Assembly (NCBI GenBank): GCA_036897485.1 | Contig: JAYMTF010000097.1 | Location: 1-54,225, forward strand | DNA length: 54,225 bases | Direction: 5' to 3' | DNA from: Pelargonium nanum | Lineage: Eukaryota; Streptophyta; Magnoliopsida; Geraniales; Geraniaceae | Shown here: positions 12,201-24,300 of the stretch, piece after piece | How positions within the stretch are numbered: the stretch's first letter is position 1 | Layout: each line of letters opens with the position of its first letter | Translations under genes and position numbers: made by a program | Notes under the pieces: model-generated | The model's database searches: none | The model's input: the letters and a program-made list of their open reading frames with translations, nothing else | Told to the model about the DNA's origin: nothing

Positions 12201-14008
12201 TGAAACTGAGGAAAAGCTGTCTTAGCAAAAACTAGTACAATGACTCGCAATTTGAGAGGCAGGTACCTCGTTGAAAAGTACTTATTAAAATATTTAAAAA
12301 GTAAGCGCATCCTTTTAAACACTGAAGTAGAAGCAGACCCTAAATCTTCTTTAAAGATTGGGGAACATATCCAAAAACACAAGAACTACTAGAGCTTTAT
12401 AGAGATTACTGGAGGTTAAACCCCTAATTTAATGTTTTTTTACAACAAGAGTTTCTCCTCGTTCAACTTGATTCTGAAAGGTTATAGTCATCGACACCTC
12501 TTTACTTTTTCTTCCATTGCGGGAATAGATCGTACCTAGTTGAAGGCTTTATAAGGAATCTAATCAAGATATATAAAGATCCCACATTCATTCCAAGCAG
12601 CAATACTTGTGGTGGGGATATGCCTTTTTATACATTCAAAATTTAGAGATATCAACCTACTCTTTTTCAAAGTGAGTCTTGAAACAAAGGTTAGTATGCT
12701 TCTTTCTATTGCAGTATGAATATATTTATTAGGAGTGGAACTCGACCACATTAGAGATTGGGGGTAGTAAAAGGCGGACAAGGTTTAGCTTATAGAAGGG
12801 CTTTTGAAAGGATTAAGCAATTTAAAATGTTTTACTGAGGTGTACCTATTCTTTCGTTTATTCTAGCTATGCTTATTGACTCTCTATTTTAGATACCTTG
12901 TATCAGGAGATTGCGGTCCAAATAATATCCTACGAGACCCTCCATTTACTTTTTTTAGTATTCCTGTTGTGGGGACTAAAAGGCATTACCCAAGGTATTT
13001 TAACTAAAAAATTATCCTAAATTGTTTTTTTATATGGCATAAGCCAGAAATTTACTCATTTTACAAAAAGAAACTCTCTATTAAAAATTTAAAGTAGGAC
13101 CCCGAAGACTCCATAACCTCAAGTCAAGAAACTTCTAAGCATAAAAGCTCAAAGGACTCAGTATACTAATACCCCCTTTTTGTAATATTGATACGTAAAC
13201 CCTAGTAAGAGCTGTAAGAAATCCGCCACCCCTAGTAAAAATACTTTTAATGTAGGAGGCCCTAGACCTATAAAACTCCCATAGATAGTATATTACTTTA
13301 CAAGAAACCAAAGATACTCGAAAAGGCATGCCCTTAAATACCAAGCCCATATAAAATAGATAAGAGGTGTTATCCCAAACAATAGGTTGACTATCATTTC
13401 TTTTAATTGAAAAAACATATGTGAGTTACTTAAAAAACCGAATCAAGGTTCCCTAGAACAATTCTGAACAAAGATATAAAGTTCATAGGGGTTATCGGGT
13501 TCCCCGTTAAAGTTCGGGAATTCGTAGATTTCATTTTTTTGTGATTTAAGATTATTTTAAAATATCTAAATATCTTAGGCTGGTGGAAGGTCTTAGTCCA
13601 AGGAGGCTTACTGCTTACGAAAGGAAATACAAAGGATGCCTCACGAGGCCCTATGCGATAAGGGGTTAGACATAAATAAGTTTAGAGTGCGCTACGATTA
13701 CAGCCAGGATTTCCCAGTTTTCCCCCGGCAACCCCTTAAAGTTAAAGTAATATAATAAAATGAAGTTAATAGAATTGAGAGAAATCCCTTAACAGTCCCA
13801 TATAAAGGCTTGAAGTACAGTATCGCCGCTATAAAACGAATTTACTGAAGCAACTCTTTAGGAAATCCCCACTTTAAGTAGGTCTTGAAGGTGTACTCTT
13901 ATTTTATTGTACAAACCGGGTCTCTCGAAAAAGGGTAGTAGTAAAAGAAAAGCCTACTTTCTTTAGTGAAGTGACAACACTAGCGCTCTTTTAGGATAAA
14001 AACTTATT

Positions 14009-14021
14009 CCTTGTTACGACT
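14009..14021 (-). rRNA. SSU rRNA 3'-end-like motif, minus strand
   Basis: CCTTGTTACGACT is the exact complement of the universal SSU 3'-end site AGTCGTAACAAGG: 13 matching bases, expected about 0.001 times by chance in the window. The bases on either side (AATAAG instead of TAGCCG) do not continue the gene. A second, more diverged copy lies at 30929-30966 on the other strand. Confidence 0.4.
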
Positions 14022-16078
14022 ACTAAATAAAAGGAGGATACTGCTCTTTTCTGCATAATGTTATTTTCCCCAGAATTTTCAAGTTCTACAAAAAGCCTCT
14101 CTCAAGCTACCCCTTAGCTTTAGCTTACAGAACTTAATGACTTTCAGAGAGTTCTATAAATAAGGAATGTAGCATTCACTTTAGTATCCGTTTTTTGATA
14201 AGTGCCTTTATTACGGGGTTTTCTTAGGGGATTTAAGTCTTAAAGTATGCTTTATTCAAGAGTAGATAAAAGAGCTTTAGGCTTTTGGGATAATAAAAAG
14301 TAACCTCTTGTTATTTAGGAAAGGTTTACCAGGAACTTTTAGCTGTGCTTTGAAGAGGGCTAGGCTCTCGGTAGCTTAACTAATGAGTTAGTGGTGTATA
14401 CTATAAAAGATGGGCTAACAACATAAAGAGGGCTCTACTTAATATAGAGCGCTTTCAGTTAAGGTTTCTCGTAGAATACAGGAGTTCGTAGTAGTGTGTA
14501 GTGAAATATCCCGGTATATAAACAGGTAAAGCAATTCCTCAGACAAGGGCTTTCTTTTTAACAGGCGGTAGCTTTGGTAATGGACTATTTAACTTTCCTA
14601 TAGGGGCACGCTCTTGGTGTACTTTGAATATTGCATAATATCTAAATCTAAAAGAAGGGGTTTCTGGCTAACAAATGTTACTAAATTCTCTGTCCTTGAG
14701 TTGATAAGTTATAGAAAGCTCATTGTTAATAGATAGTTTTTTCTAAGATTCTAAAACATAGGAAATCTTGACTCTAAAAGGTCTCCAGTGTATCCCAAAA
14801 AGTGAAGTTACAAGTAAAATAAACTAGAAGTAAGGGTAATTCCTTTTGGACCTAAGTTAAAGCCAGCTAAGCAGAAAAGGGTTCCATTGGTACATAAAGA
14901 AGTTTGCTAATTTTTTTAATATTTAAAGCAAATATGTAACTAACAAGAGTTTCTCTAAATTGTACAATAAGGGAATTTTTAGCTTCTAGTTCATGAGTAG
15001 TGGAATAAGGATACCTTTTCTTTGGAAGAAACCCTGTAAAAGGACCCTTTAGAGATAGGTTCTCTAGTTCTCATTCTCATAGGGTACCTGCTTAACTTGG
15101 ATTTCTAAATCTAAAAAAGCACTTAATTTAATACCCATAGGAAAGCTTGTTAAAGGGAATATTGTATCTTAGTACTTAGGCGGCATACTCCGAGCAATTT
15201 AACCCGGACTCGGAAAAACACAATAAGGGGCTTTATCAAACAAGAGTCGGCATTGGTTTTTACGAGGTATCATAGTTAACGTCTTTATATATAAGGGGTA
15301 CCTCTCAGGCTAAAGCTAGAATAAAGAGCAGAGGTTTCTTATAATTATATTGAAAAAAGATATCCCTAAGGAGATTCCGAAGTCCAGCTTAGACTTTTTT
15401 TTGTAGCTTCAAGACTAAGCTTTATAAAACCTAAACTTCTTATTAAGAGGCTCCATTCCCAAGGAAAGGGCATGTTAAAATCTCTTTTTTCTAGAAAGCA
15501 CAATGAATTTAGTTTAGTATTTTCTTGTGTAGTATAGAGAAAACCCAGATAAATGTTCAAACTCTCTCCTGCTTTTTGTGCCGCTGGAGTAAGGAGAACT
15601 TATTAGCATTAAGTAGTAATAAAAGAAATTAGGATACGAGGAGCCTATTAAAGAATATAGGCTAATACTTGAGATATCTATGTAAAGTAAATTTCAAAGA
15701 AAGAGTCAAGACTAATAAGGAAAAGAGATAATTTTACATACAAGCAACTTCCTCCAAGGTAGACTATAAAAGTTAGAAGGTAAATCAGTAAGTATTTTTA
15801 TGTATAGGCCTAGGTCCCGTAAGTTGGGGTAAGTATTCAAGAGACCTAGTTCTTTGTTTGCACATTTATCAGGTAGCCCTTATAGAATATATGGTGATAA
15901 TTTCCGAAGTTTTTTCTTTCCGAAAAGGAAGGCGCCTTACTAGACCCCGCTTTCTTTGAGCATTTTTTTATATAGTAAATAAATTCTTTTTTATGAGTAT
16001 GTCCGTATGTATTTCTAGAATGATGTATATAAAAATAAAAAGTCATTCGACTATTTCTATCTTACTTAGGCTTATATT

Positions 16079-16152
16079 GGGATTGTAGTTCAATCGGTCA
16101 GAGCACCACCCTGTCAAGGCGTTAGTTGCAGGTTCAATTCCTGTCAATCCCG
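16079..16152 (+). tRNA. trnD-GUC: tRNA-Asp (GUC)
   Basis: The acceptor stem GGGATTG/CAATCCC is perfect and carries discriminator G. The D-arm is GTTC/GAGC with loop AATCGGTCA. The anticodon loop CTGTCAA gives GTC, and the T-arm is GCAGG-TTCAATT-CCTGT. The sequence is close to plastid and bacterial-type mitochondrial tRNA-Asp. The weak point is the anticodon stem: CCACC/GGCGT has an A-C and a C-T mismatch where relatives have CCGCC/GGCGG. It could therefore be functional with an edited stem, or beginning to decay. No CCA is encoded, and no flanking gene is recognised. Confidence 0.85.
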
Positions 16153-17619
16153 ACAAAAGACATAAAGAGCTCTTAACCGTCGACGGCCCACTTGCTATTT
16201 AAGTATCAAGAAATTTTGGTATAGAAATAAGCTGTTACTTCGTTGTGGACATTTTTCAAATTCTCTGAATGCAAAATAGTACTTATTTTCAAGTCTTAGA
16301 TTAGCGTAACAATTAGGAAAAACCAAAGAGCTATACCTCTGGACATAACTTTCTGTGCTAGACACCCGCCGAAAAGGCAATCTTAGAACTATCTGGTTGG
16401 GGTAGTTTTTTTATTAATTATTCGTTGAGTACAAAATTTATCCTTCTTACAAGCTAGAAAGCAAAAAAGTTTTCCTTGTTATGAGAACTTTTTTTAGGAA
16501 TACCACTACTACTTAGTACTATGTAAAGAGGCACTTTGCATTAAGATTTTCTCAATACCAAAGTACAAGAGAAACCCATAACATCTACGACTATTATAGA
16601 CTAATCTGAATAAAAACGCTTACACTCGTTCATTTTTATTGTTCACTGGGTTTTAAATAAGAGAAGACCTTGACTCTAGGAACGGCGCACTTTACTAATA
16701 TCCTCCTCTCCTAATGAGAGAGTCCCCTTCTTCTATCTAATACATCTTATATATTGTATATGGGTCATATCTCTAAGCTTAACCTTAAAAATGGAAATGA
16801 ATAGAATACCGGGCAAAAAAGTACTGCCACTCATCCTTACTTCGCTGTTAGAAACACTCTATTAAAGGGAAGAAGTTAGAAGCTACCCGGTCTAATAAAA
16901 ATTTTACTTCTACGGTTCAAACAGGTATAGCTACTGCTAAAGTCTTGCTTGATAATGCCCCTTTTTTACAGAGTATAGTAGTTTAGTATGGAATAGTTTT
17001 CTATTTCCTTTTTGAAACACCTTGCTTACTCTAGTCGATTAACTATACAATACCTTAGGAGCTTCCCTAATAAACCCTTTTAAACTTTCTGTGTATAATT
17101 ATAATCGCGGACTTGAGAGGTGGTAGGACTTTCTCCTTTACTATAGAAAGCGCCTCTACTAAATGCTGTATGTAAGGAATAAAGGGAGAGCCGCGAATTT
17201 CCTATAAATTCTTCCTGGGTCTACCCTAAGCCAGGTGATACTGAAAAAATGCTCATTAATTTTTTGTCTATGATAGAGAAAGAGGCGCCGTCTATAATAG
17301 TGTGGAATGAAACTCTAGTCAAGGGCGGTCTGAGCTTCTTGTCGATGAAATTAATAAGATCAACAAATTTCCCTATCCTTTCCAGTTAAGGGTTCGCTAA
17401 AAAGAGTCTCTTGGGGTTTGTATTTTTCTATAAAGAGTGGGCGCCTGTGTGAAAAGTTTTTGTTATAAGCTTAAGTAAGAAATAAGATAAAAGATAATGC
17501 AGTTTGTAATTGGAGTCTGGATATTCTATGTATTGTCTTTAAACTTGATATAGACACTGCGAAATACTAGGCACTCCTTTTCAATAAATCCTAACATAAA
17601 AGTACTTCTTAATATCACC

Positions 17620-17670
17620 TGTAGAGCAACCAAACTGCGAGCCTAATGCCGTGGGTTCAATTCGAGTACT
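17620..17670 (+). pseudogene. tRNA relic
   Basis: GTAGAGC (D-arm end) is followed at roughly the right distance by GTGGG-TTCAATT-CGAGT, a T-arm with only one Watson-Crick pair and two wobbles. No acceptor stem can be formed and the anticodon arm does not fold. This fits the relic pattern seen elsewhere in the window. Confidence 0.25.
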
Positions 17671-17966
17671 ACTAGTTATTATAGTCTAAAATTGAGCTCT
17701 AGTTAATTAGTTAGACTTTAGCTAAAATCACAGCTGTAGGGGATCCTAGGACCTCTAAAGTAGATAGTTTAAATATTGAATCTTATTTCTTAAACTGCTT
17801 GAAAAGTATTTAATGGATCCTTCTTTCATCACAACAGCTGTTCAACGAGTTGACCGGTAGACTAATACTGGGTGCACTACTATATATAGCAGACAACCCT
17901 TGTCTTTCGGATGGGTGTGGTAGGCTTGTATACACCCTTTAATTATTAGGATAGACCACGGAGCAA

Positions 17967-18004
17967 AAATTGCGAATTATTTATGAAATTGCGAATTATT
18001 TATG
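17967..18004 (+). repeat. Perfect 19-bp tandem duplication
   Basis: The unit AAATTGCGAATTATTTATG occurs twice without a gap (17967-17985 and 17986-18004). A third copy of the same sequence lies 23 kb away in inverted orientation at 41146-41164. Confidence 0.95.
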
Positions 18005-18942
18005 TATTTCTCAGGACATCGTGAGAAGACTGCAAATATCTATATCTTAAACTGTATTAGATAACATTTCTTAGCTAACTTACTTCTTTTTTATGTCTAC
18101 TCGCTCTAGCTCAAACCCTATTGACAGTTGTACAAGAATGTTTCTCACTAACATTGCAAATTCTAACTGCATTTATCAACTTGAACATTATACATAAAGG
18201 ATACCTTTGAAAGTCTGGAGCCCTCTTAGTATTTAAATAAGAAAGAAAAGTACTTTCCGAATCCTAAATTTATCTAGGTCTAGAGGGGCTGCCTAATAAA
18301 AGAGTTAACCGGTAAATGAATAGGGCTTGAACTTTTATTGTATTACGATATTTGCAATTTCAGTGTCCTGTGGGAAAAAGCAAATTTGACACCAATTTTC
18401 TAGGGATTCCCTAAAGGTTATTACCTCAGTCTCTACTAGTTTTAGTTATAATATTATCCTGTTACCTCATTCATTTATTTGTACTTTTCTGGCTTCTAGA
18501 CCTCTTCTATAAGGTAAGAATTACATAGAAATAGAAATCCAAGGAGCAGCCTTTCTCTAAGGAACACTTTATTGATTTGATTATAAAAGGGTGCCTTGCC
18601 TTATTGATGGATTGATGGGACTTTAAAAAGAGGCCCCGGTAAAAGTAAAGTCTCTAGTTAACACTGCGCGCTGTTGAGGAATTCTACATAAAAAATACAC
18701 TAGTTTCATTTCGGGCTTATAAAAGAATTTGTTTACCTTACGAGACTTAGTATCTTATCTGGCTAAGTAGTACTTTAAAGATAAGCTCACTGAATTGCAA
18801 AAACAAAGGGTTTGCCTTGAATTTATCGGTAAGTAAGATTGTGAAATTAGGGTCTTTATTAGCGCCGAGGGCTTTTATATGCTAGTAGATATTGGCTATA
18901 AGAGTATCCCGTTAGATATTTTAAAGTGATTAATACTTTTTC

Positions 18943-18956
18943 AAACGTAGTGAGAC
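18943..18956 (+). rRNA. LSU rRNA-like motif (E. coli about 2595 region)
   Basis: AAACGTAGTGAGAC matches the conserved LSU site GAACGTCGTGAGAC except at two positions. The neighbouring half of the same LSU site, without this part, is found separately at 38131-38160. The flanking sequence does not continue LSU. Confidence 0.3.
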
Positions 18957-19333
18957 CCCGCTTGAAGTTACGCTAGCTGTCTTACTCGTATTTTTACTAA
19001 TTTTTTTATATATCACGAGATTATTCTAATAAAAGGGCCGTATTGGGGCTGACTCTGACTAGTCAATAAGTAGAGATTTTTCTATTCGAAGTTCTAAGCC
19101 CCTTTTCAACAGTTTTTGTTAGAGCGCGCTTTATTTATGGGGCCTTTCAAGGAAGAATTTTTACTAGAATTTCGGAAGAATCCTTTAATCCATACGAGAT
19201 ACTACAAAGCCGTAAGGGTTCTCTAAAGCAATACCCCTATATCGGTAAGTCTCAGACAGAATTAGAAAGTGTTGCTAATTTCCTAAATCAGATATTGCAG
19301 GTAAGGGAAGAGTAGTAGCTCTAGCATTTTTAG

Positions 19334-19600
19334 TGTAGAGAAGGCTTTATACCAATTCATATATTTAGCTATAGCCACACACTTCCTATTGACTTAATAT
19401 GTATCCCTTTCCTCAGAGCTATATTCTTACTCGGCATCCTCATAGCCTTCTTCATACCCTTACTCGTAATACCTAAACCTTTCTTAAGAGCCCCCGTATT
19501 CACTTACTGGCTTTCATGTCCTAAACCTATAACCCTAAAAGGGACTTCTAAACCCATGACAACTTATTTTCTTAAAATCCTGCTGGAGAAGACACTTTAA
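19334..19600 (+). CDS. Hydrophobic open frame, LLVIP family (doubtful)
   Basis: There are 88 sense codons between a TAG at 19331 and a TAA at 19598, with no ATG near the 5' end. The centre (about residues 31-52) is one long membrane-spanning stretch, LLGILIAFFIPLLVIP, followed by KPFLRAPVF and a Lys/Thr/Pro-rich tail. The order LGIL, LLVIP, FLR is repeated in the plus-strand segment at about 52.57-52.64 kb, and the nucleotide match there (19458-19490 with 52595-52633) is also clear. I do not recognise the protein. Shared peptide spacing hints at common coding ancestry, but strong T/C bias alone makes hydrophobic translations likely. Confidence 0.2.
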   Translation, partial: CREGFIPIHIFSYSHTLPIDLICIPFLRAIFLLGILIAFFIPLLVIPKPFLRAPVFTYWLSCPKPITLKGTSKPMTTYFLKILLEKTL

Positions 19601-21281
19601 TCAAAAAAGCTTAACCATTCGAGTTCCGTAAAATGAGTACATGAATAAAGTTGACACAATTTTTGTGAGTAAGTTTATTACTATATGAGAGGAAAACTTA
19701 CCAATTCTTTTACCCCATACTAATTATATATAATAATATGTGTTTCACAAGTGTCTTTTTTTGTCAGGCTAGTCCTATAAAAAAATTACGGGAGAATAAG
19801 AATAATTCCTTAAAAAAGCAAAGTTGGACCAATTACATGCACGAGATTTATAACCAGACTGAACCAAGCAACCTGACTTATTTGATTAGGTATTCCAGCG
19901 AGCCCTCTTTCTCTTGTAAAATGCAGCCTGTTATCATTAAAAACTAATTTCAGTTTTCTCCTTATATATTTGGATGCCTTTGGTAGGTCTTACTATTTCG
20001 CCAATTTAAAAAGTATGCACCGTATCAGACTCGCTTAGATAGAATAAGTTTCTATTCCTCTGACGGGATATCCTTGGCTTTATCTGTGAGCGTAGGTCAA
20101 TGCGTTTTGCCCTGGTGATCCGCTTATTAATTAACTTTTCATGCCGCGCGGGTAAAGTACCGTTCAAGTTAGACGAAGGGCAAGGGTTCGAAACGTTCTA
20201 GCTTAGTTACAAATAAAAGAGCGCATATTTCAAGTACGAATCGCTAGCTGTTATAAAATGGTTGTAAATCGTAGTATTTAAAAAATACACTGGGAATACC
20301 ACTCCTCACTAATGAGGGAGGAAAAAGAGTGTCTTCGACGGAAGTACGACAAAGAAATTTATGTATCTATATGCGTTTTCTGAAACAAAAAGAGCCCTCA
20401 TTCATAAATTCATAATAAAACCGGATACATAAAATTATATTCTTGTAAATTACTGATCTAATATCAATAATAATTTACTTCGATCCTATACGAACACCTT
20501 CTCACAATGCAGTCTTTTCAACAAAACTAATTAATGGGACTAACGCTTATTACTCTATAGTTAATGTACTTGTTTTTTACTGAAAGCATCCATATCCTAC
20601 TTTTAACTTTACTTCACGTAATCCCGGGTCTTATCATAACAAAAAATAAGCAGTAACTTTCAATTCGAACCAATGTTATCCCTGCAAAACTAATAAAAGT
20701 AGAATTAGAAAGACTTCGTGTGTCGTGTGTATGGAAATACAAAATAAGCTATATGATTGTTTCTTAAAAGTATTACTTTGTAATCCAAACGAACATGCTT
20801 TCATGAAATATATAAGTTTTCAACAGTAATATCAGATTTTTGGACTTAAACAAGGTACACCATTCAATAATTAAAGGTAAATAAGATAGTTTCTAACTCT
20901 AAAAAGAAAGGAAGTAAAAAGTATTATTAAGTATCCTTGTTAGACTTACTAGCTATAAAATTCTAATGATTGTAGGATATTTTAGGGGGTGTTTCTGAGA
21001 TTGACCAAATGTTATATTCGATTTAAGTCTTATTCCTGCCTCGGAGAGTTAGCTTACTAAATCCGTATCTACAGGACACGTCGTATTTTTATGTTTTCTT
21101 TTGTAAACCCGTTAGGAAAAACTTATTCGTTTAGTTAAAAGAAAGAATACGTTTATAAAAAAAGGTAGGGCAATCTTACTACTGAAGGTTTTCACTTACC
21201 AAAAGGGGAACCCAATAAAAACACAAAATTATGAGCCTACAGTTTCCTAAATGCAACACATTAAGCCTATAACAAAGTCGT

Positions 21282-21300
21282 GGCAACAGTGGAATATTTT
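21282..21300 (+). rRNA. SSU rRNA-like motif (E. coli about 350 region)
   Basis: GGCAACAGTGGAATATTTT follows the SSU site GGCAGCAGTGGGGAATATT with one substitution and a two-base deletion. It lies 22 bases upstream of the cox3 relic. The stretch could alternatively be read in the cox3 frame, so its rRNA origin is likely but not certain. Confidence 0.35.
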
Positions 21301-21322
21301 TATTACTTGTTTTTCCACTTAG

Positions 21323-21661
21323 GGCTTTGAGTTAGCCGCTCATTATCGGGGTTTGGTCGTAATCGTCCCCTTATTTCTTTATTATGTGTTTATCCTAGCA
21401 TTTCTGTTTAGTTCCTATATTTGCGATTGCTCCTTTGTGGTGTCTGTTACTTACAATTTGATGAACTTATTTATTAGTATTCTAATTAGTAGAAAACAAA
21501 AAGGATCCTTTTATGCTTTACTTGATACTGTGCTATTAGCTGCCATCTTTACTGGCTTCCAGGTAATGGAACCCTTGGTATTCTTACCTAAGTTGTATAT
21601 GGGGCTCTCAAAAGAATAAATACCCGGGTTTAAACTGCTAATTGGGGAATACTTTTATAAT
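21323..21661 (+). pseudogene. cox3: Rearranged cytochrome c oxidase subunit III (cox3) relic
   Basis: Translation from 21323 is open for 98 codons (TTG at 21353 is the first possible start) and runs past a TAA at 21617. Residues 64-83 read YALLDTVLLAAIFTGFQVME. This matches plant cox3 (YALVATVLLALVFTGFQGME) at 15 of 20 positions and is preceded by K-x-K as in cox3. After a 4-residue gap, P and Y fall in register, and after the TAA comes IPGFKLLIGEYF, resembling the cox3 ATGFHGFHVIIGTLF segment. Residues 1-19 (GFE-x-AA-x-Y, then V..V.LFL) resemble the cox3 C-terminus GFEAAAWYWHFVDVVWLFL, yet here they come before the middle part. Conserved Trp and His are replaced and loops are missing, so the gene is broken unless its RNA is rearranged and edited. 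Confidence 0.65.
21499..21512. repeat. 14-bp perfect palindrome
   Basis: AAAAGGATCCTTTT is fully self-complementary. It lies inside the cox3 relic and belongs to the AGG-x-CCT mini-palindrome family scattered through the window. Confidence 0.7.
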
Positions 21662-21690
21662 AAAAGGCCGAAACCCAGTATTTTATAACA

Positions 21691-21757
21691 CTACCGGATG
21701 CTTTGAACTCCCGACCTACCAGGACTAAAAAAGATGCTCTAACTACTCCCAGCTCCC
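21691..21757 (-). pseudogene. tRNA-Lys-like relic
   Basis: On the minus strand TTAGAGCATC is followed by a T-rich anticodon region (TTTTTT) and a T-arm GGGAG-TTCAAAG-CATCC with three Watson-Crick pairs and one wobble. The T-run could hold a TTT (Lys) anticodon, but the anticodon and acceptor stems do not form. Confidence 0.3.
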
Positions 21758-22490
21758 ATGTAAAACTATATAGCAATACTATAAATCAGGAGTCCGCTTT
21801 TAAAAGCTGGGTAACAAATGTATATAGATTTAGACCGATATCCTAAGTATAAGTAGTAGAGTATTTAAGTATTTATACTGATTCTTAAACTAAATTCTAT
21901 TAGTGGGGTTGCTCTTCCGTCAGTTTTAATTGGCTTTACTATCTAGTTTTTTTAAGAAAGAAATCGGGCTATGGTACATAGGAGGTCCCTTTACTTAGAC
22001 CTACTTTTAATATATTAGCTAACTGGGATACAGAGCGCTCTAGGTCTGAGTTAAATTGACGGATACTTTAGAGATTTATGAGAGGTATTTGGAGTCCTTA
22101 TATGCTGCTTTTTCTAACCTCATACTGAGTTGGTAATACTTAAGTTTATATAAAAAAACTATAATTTGATATTGTTCTGTTAATCATAATTAAAGAATGA
22201 AAATGTGGAATATGCTTTTGACTCGGTGCTACCTAATATTGTAAGAAAAAACTCTAACTTAATAACATTAAAAATATAATGAATAGCTTACTCGCTTGAG
22301 AAACAAGAAGACGGGTCTTTTTTTGTCTAGCCCATACTATCTTCATGAGAGTACTGGAGCCATACGTTTTGAATTAGATGGCATTTTTACACTTACTGTA
22401 GGGTATTACACGCCGCTTTTGAAGTCTTGCTATGTTATCTTAACTTTCTGAAATTGTGATTCGTAATCGAATCTTTCTAAGCAGCATTAG

Positions 22491-22542
22491 GGCGGGGCTT
22501 TGAACCAACGGTATCTTGGTACGTTGACGAGGTGCTCTACCG
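22491..22542 (-). pseudogene. tRNA relic (pair member with 33721)
   Basis: On the minus strand GGTAGAGCACCTC leads, after a non-folding middle, to GTTGGTTCAAAG and a C-rich 3' end. The relic at 33721-33773 shares GTAGAGCACCTC and GTTGGTTCAAA at the same spacing, so the two descend from one gene. The 5' acceptor half is missing in both. Confidence 0.35.
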
Positions 22543-22792
22543 CTTGGATTTAAAACTAAAAATCTATTGGTTTGAATTTTACTACTTGAAATACTATCTA
22601 TTCTATTTAAGAAAATGTTCATTGGAATCTAATAACTAAAAATTACCTGAGTGTTTTTAAAGGATCAAGAACCCTCAGTTTTGGAGGTACCTTGTTGTTC
22701 ATATGTAACTATCAGTATTCTTTATTGCTAAGAGAAGCTTAATTCTATATGTTGCAAACGAAGGAGCATCTAAAAATTCTGTTGCCTCACGG

Positions 22793-22806
22793 CGTCATCC
22801 CCATCC
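22793..22806 (-). rRNA. SSU rRNA-like motif (E. coli about 1190 region)
   Basis: CGTCATCCCCATCC is the complement of the SSU site GGTGGGGATGACG with one substitution. Eleven contiguous bases match exactly, expected about 0.005 times by chance. Flanks diverge. Confidence 0.35.
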
Positions 22807-23073
22807 ATTATTTTTTAACGGACTCTCGCGTATCTATATAAAGTAACTTTACTTAGTCAAGAGTTTACTAAAACCTTTTGTTCAAAAACAAACTCCTATT
22901 AGTGAAATCGAAGGTAGAGTAGATAAGGAAACTCGGCAATTTAGGATTCTTTGTTCAAAAGTTATACAAGAGAGGGTCTTTAAATCTGAAATAAGATTTC
23001 AAAAAAAAAATAATTACAAGGAGTTGCTTTCCTCAGGTTCAGGTTACTCGTTAGTGAGTTTATAATATCATTC

Positions 23074-23086
23074 AAGGGGATCCCTT
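23074..23086. repeat. GC mini-palindrome
   Basis: AAGGG-GAT-CCCTT forms a 5-bp stem with a 3-base loop. It is a typical example of a dispersed family also seen at 18401, 37020, 42707, 42938, 47483 and 50594. Confidence 0.7.
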
Positions 23087-24300
23087 TGTCTAATCCGGGG
23101 TTTATAAAGTACTTTAATATGGTCTGATAAATTGGTATCCTCTACTATTTCAGGTATCTCGTTTAGAATTTGTAAAGAAATTAGTAAATCAAATTTAGCT
23201 TAGTTAAAAGTACCTGGTATTGGAGTATATACATTTTAACATTTTATCGGTTAGGAATTAAGGGTTCTGCTAAAATGAGTTCCCAAAGAGAAGACAAGAT
23301 GTAAAGATTGTTTTCCTTGTTCTCTGGGTTTCCTTTGCAGGAATTTCTAAAGACTTTCAAAAGCAGTCAAGAAACTTGAGTATCCGATAGAAGGTAAAGT
23401 AATATATAGACCTCTGAGAAGTTAAGTTCCTTCTGGGCAAATAAGGTGAGACTTGATTCCATAGCATAATTAGTAAACTAAATAGGATCTCTTTTAGCCT
23501 CCTATATACTGTTATAACTTATTTCTTAGATATCTTATAGAGCAAGAATACCAACCAGTAGGCAGATAAATTAAGTCCGTTTCTGGTTTTTATTAGGAGA
23601 AATTATATTTATATTACACCTATACCCAATTGAGGTACCCTTTACTTTAATATTTCCTTGTTCAAAATTACTTACTACCCTACTAAACCGGAAATTTGGA
23701 CTCTTAATCTTAAAATTAGTGGGGGTTTCCCCTTGAGTTTTAGTAAACCCTGACTTTTAGATTGTATCTTGTAAAAACGAGAGTCTTTCTATCTAAAAAG
23801 GAAAACCTAAAAAACGAATTGTTATAGTATGCCTACTTTTTTCAAAAAGTCCTTTTAGTAAAAAAAGGGCTGGGAAATCCTTAAAGAATAATAAAGATTC
23901 AGGGTCATAGAATTTCTTTAAATCTTTTTTAGTAAAATCGCAGAGCTGTATAAAAGAAATTCTCCCTTTTGGTAATTATATAGTATAACCTTTTCCTTAA
24001 TCGACCGGACCTTTCACTAGGGGATTCCTTTTAAAGTAAGTTAAGTAGCTTCAGTCTTAAGTTTTCTTTAACAATTTACGAGTTGTTTAAAGTATAGACT
24101 CATTTACTCTAATTTTTTTAGAACTATCTTCTCTTAGGATTTCTAGTAATATAGGCATGTATAAGGAAAATCCTTATAAACAGATAGACCGGGAACCCTT
24201 ATTTGTACTTCAAGATTTTTGTTAACATATTCCTTTCTAAACCTAAGCTAAAAAGTAACTAAAGAGGGTTTTAGAGATTCTCTTAGTATCCGACTTCAGC

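Larger units (their letters stand above)
4197..16078. other. Gene-free stretch between trnS and trnD
   Basis: Almost 12 kb contain no supportable intact gene. The longest frames (12167-12382, 12560-12781 and 13135-13350, all minus) are about 70 codons, have no recognisable motif and are judged fortuitous. The region does hold a weak cob-like frame (5511-5720), tRNA-like remnants (5830-5910 and 6233-6298) and SSU rRNA-like motifs (9279 and 14009). LSU 5'-end-like decamers lie at 4509 and 9007. Many GC-centred mini-palindromes are also present. Confidence 0.6.
16153..21281. other. Gene-free stretch between trnD and the cox3 relic
   Basis: No intact gene is seen. Contents listed separately are a tRNA relic at 17620, a 19-bp tandem duplication at 17967, an LSU-like motif at 18943 and a hydrophobic open frame at 19334-19600. 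LSU-like decamers also lie at 19546 (-) and 19971 (+). The frame at 19738-19947 has no recognisable features. Confidence 0.55.
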
